Shown: one piece after another, positions 6,261-6,445 of the stretch
How the letters are laid out: the number at the start of each line of letters is the position of its first letter
Position numbering within the stretch: position 1 is the stretch's first letter
DNA from: Xanthobacteraceae bacterium
Lineage (GTDB): Bacteria; Pseudomonadota; Alphaproteobacteria; Rhizobiales; Xanthobacteraceae
Direction: 5' to 3'
Length of the DNA stretch: 6,445 nt
Assembly: GCA_030043335.1 (NCBI GenBank)
Contig: JASHXX010000203.1
Coordinates: forward strand, 1-6,445
Translations under genes and position numbers: made by a program
Notes under the pieces: model-generated
Told to the model about the DNA's origin: nothing
Database searches by the model: none
What the model saw: only the letters and a program-made list of their open reading frames with translations

Positions 6261-6445
6261 TCACGCGGTCGCCGCTTTTCGAGCGATGGTCTGACGTACT
6301 TCGAAGCCTTCAAATTTCGGATGCTCCAGATAGAGCGGCCCAGTTGTCTCGTTACCCGCACGCGCGTGTGAGGCTCGGAATTCTTCCGATTTGGTCCACG
6401 CCTCGAAGACCCGCTTGCTCTGCCACACGGTATGCGACGAATAGA
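6261..6445 (-). CDS. ABM/IsdG-like haem-degrading monooxygenase, C-terminal part (5' end beyond window)
   Basis: Sixty codons plus a TGA (6263-6261) are visible; the N-terminal part lies past the right edge. The peptide reads YSSHTVWQSKRVFEAWTKSE, then EFRASHARAG, and later LYLEHPKFEGFEVRQ, the typical C-terminal half of antibiotic-biosynthesis-monooxygenase (dimeric alpha-beta barrel) proteins. The WTKSEEFRASH segment has a Trp and a His ten residues apart, matching the Trp-His pair of the IsdG/HmoA Asn-Trp-His catalytic set, so ring opening of haem to release iron is the likely activity. The Asn would lie in the missing part. There is no frameshift or stop in the visible portion. Its 3' end is 57 bp from the SRAP remnant; that gap has nothing recognisable. 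It could be another ABM enzyme rather than a haem oxygenase. Confidence 0.75.
   Translation of the reverse strand, partial: YSSHTVWQSKRVFEAWTKSEEFRASHARAGNETTGPLYLEHPKFEGFEVRQTIARKAATA

Larger units (their letters stand above)
5763..6445. mobile_element. Probable edge of an integrated element (genomic island), continuing beyond the right edge
   Basis: Three observations support an island boundary here: the tRNA-Pro 3' fragment used as an attachment core, the lower GC just to its right (about 52-55% over 5821-5940, against about 68% over 5161-5220), and degraded gene content (a truncated, frameshifted SRAP remnant). No integrase, transposase or terminal inverted repeat is visible in the part shown; the integrase would be expected near the restored tRNA gene at the other end. 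The element type cannot be told. Confidence 0.5.

Overview
The window reads as an accessory-region boundary in a high-GC alphaproteobacterium, most probably a Bradyrhizobium/Rhodopseudomonas-type member of the Hyphomicrobiales. This rests on the codon usage (G/C third positions), the single-polypeptide type of indolepyruvate ferredoxin oxidoreductase, and the protein families present. The lineage is an inference; there is no marker gene to confirm it.

Left part (1 to about 5714). Everything real here is on the minus strand and reads leftwards in the order GNAT acetyltransferase, glutathione S-transferase-like protein, class IIIb adenylate cyclase, indolepyruvate ferredoxin oxidoreductase (IOR). 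The first three are 20 to 30 bp apart and look co-transcribed. A 123-bp gap precedes the IOR and holds a good ribosome binding site and a possible promoter. The IOR is complete at its N-terminus but runs off the left edge. Its thiamine-diphosphate, iron-sulfur and gamma-type domains are all visible. The cyclase keeps all six canonical class III catalytic positions, with Thr at the adenine-specifying position (class IIIb type). The GNAT gene is split by a one-base deletion.

Junction (5763-5812). A 50-nt 3' fragment of a tRNA-Pro(CGG) gene, from the anticodon stem to the CCA, lies on the minus strand. Its 5' half is missing and the sequence diverges exactly at the anticodon stem. This is the expected remnant when an integrative element inserts into a tRNA gene: the left side would be the original chromosome, and the right side the far end of the element.

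Right part (5813-6445). GC is visibly lower just past the junction (about 52-55% over 5821-5940, against about 68% over 5161-5220). The region holds two pairs of short direct repeats with 11-bp period, a 5'-truncated and frameshifted SRAP (YedK/HMCES family) remnant, and the C-terminal end of an ABM/IsdG-like haem-degrading monooxygenase entering from the right edge. No integrase is visible.

The left genes could link aromatic amino acid (arylpyruvate) catabolism to a cAMP signal, but that is only neighbourhood inference. I see no convincing undescribed system. The most useful observations are the tRNA-fragment island edge and the two frameshifted genes near it.
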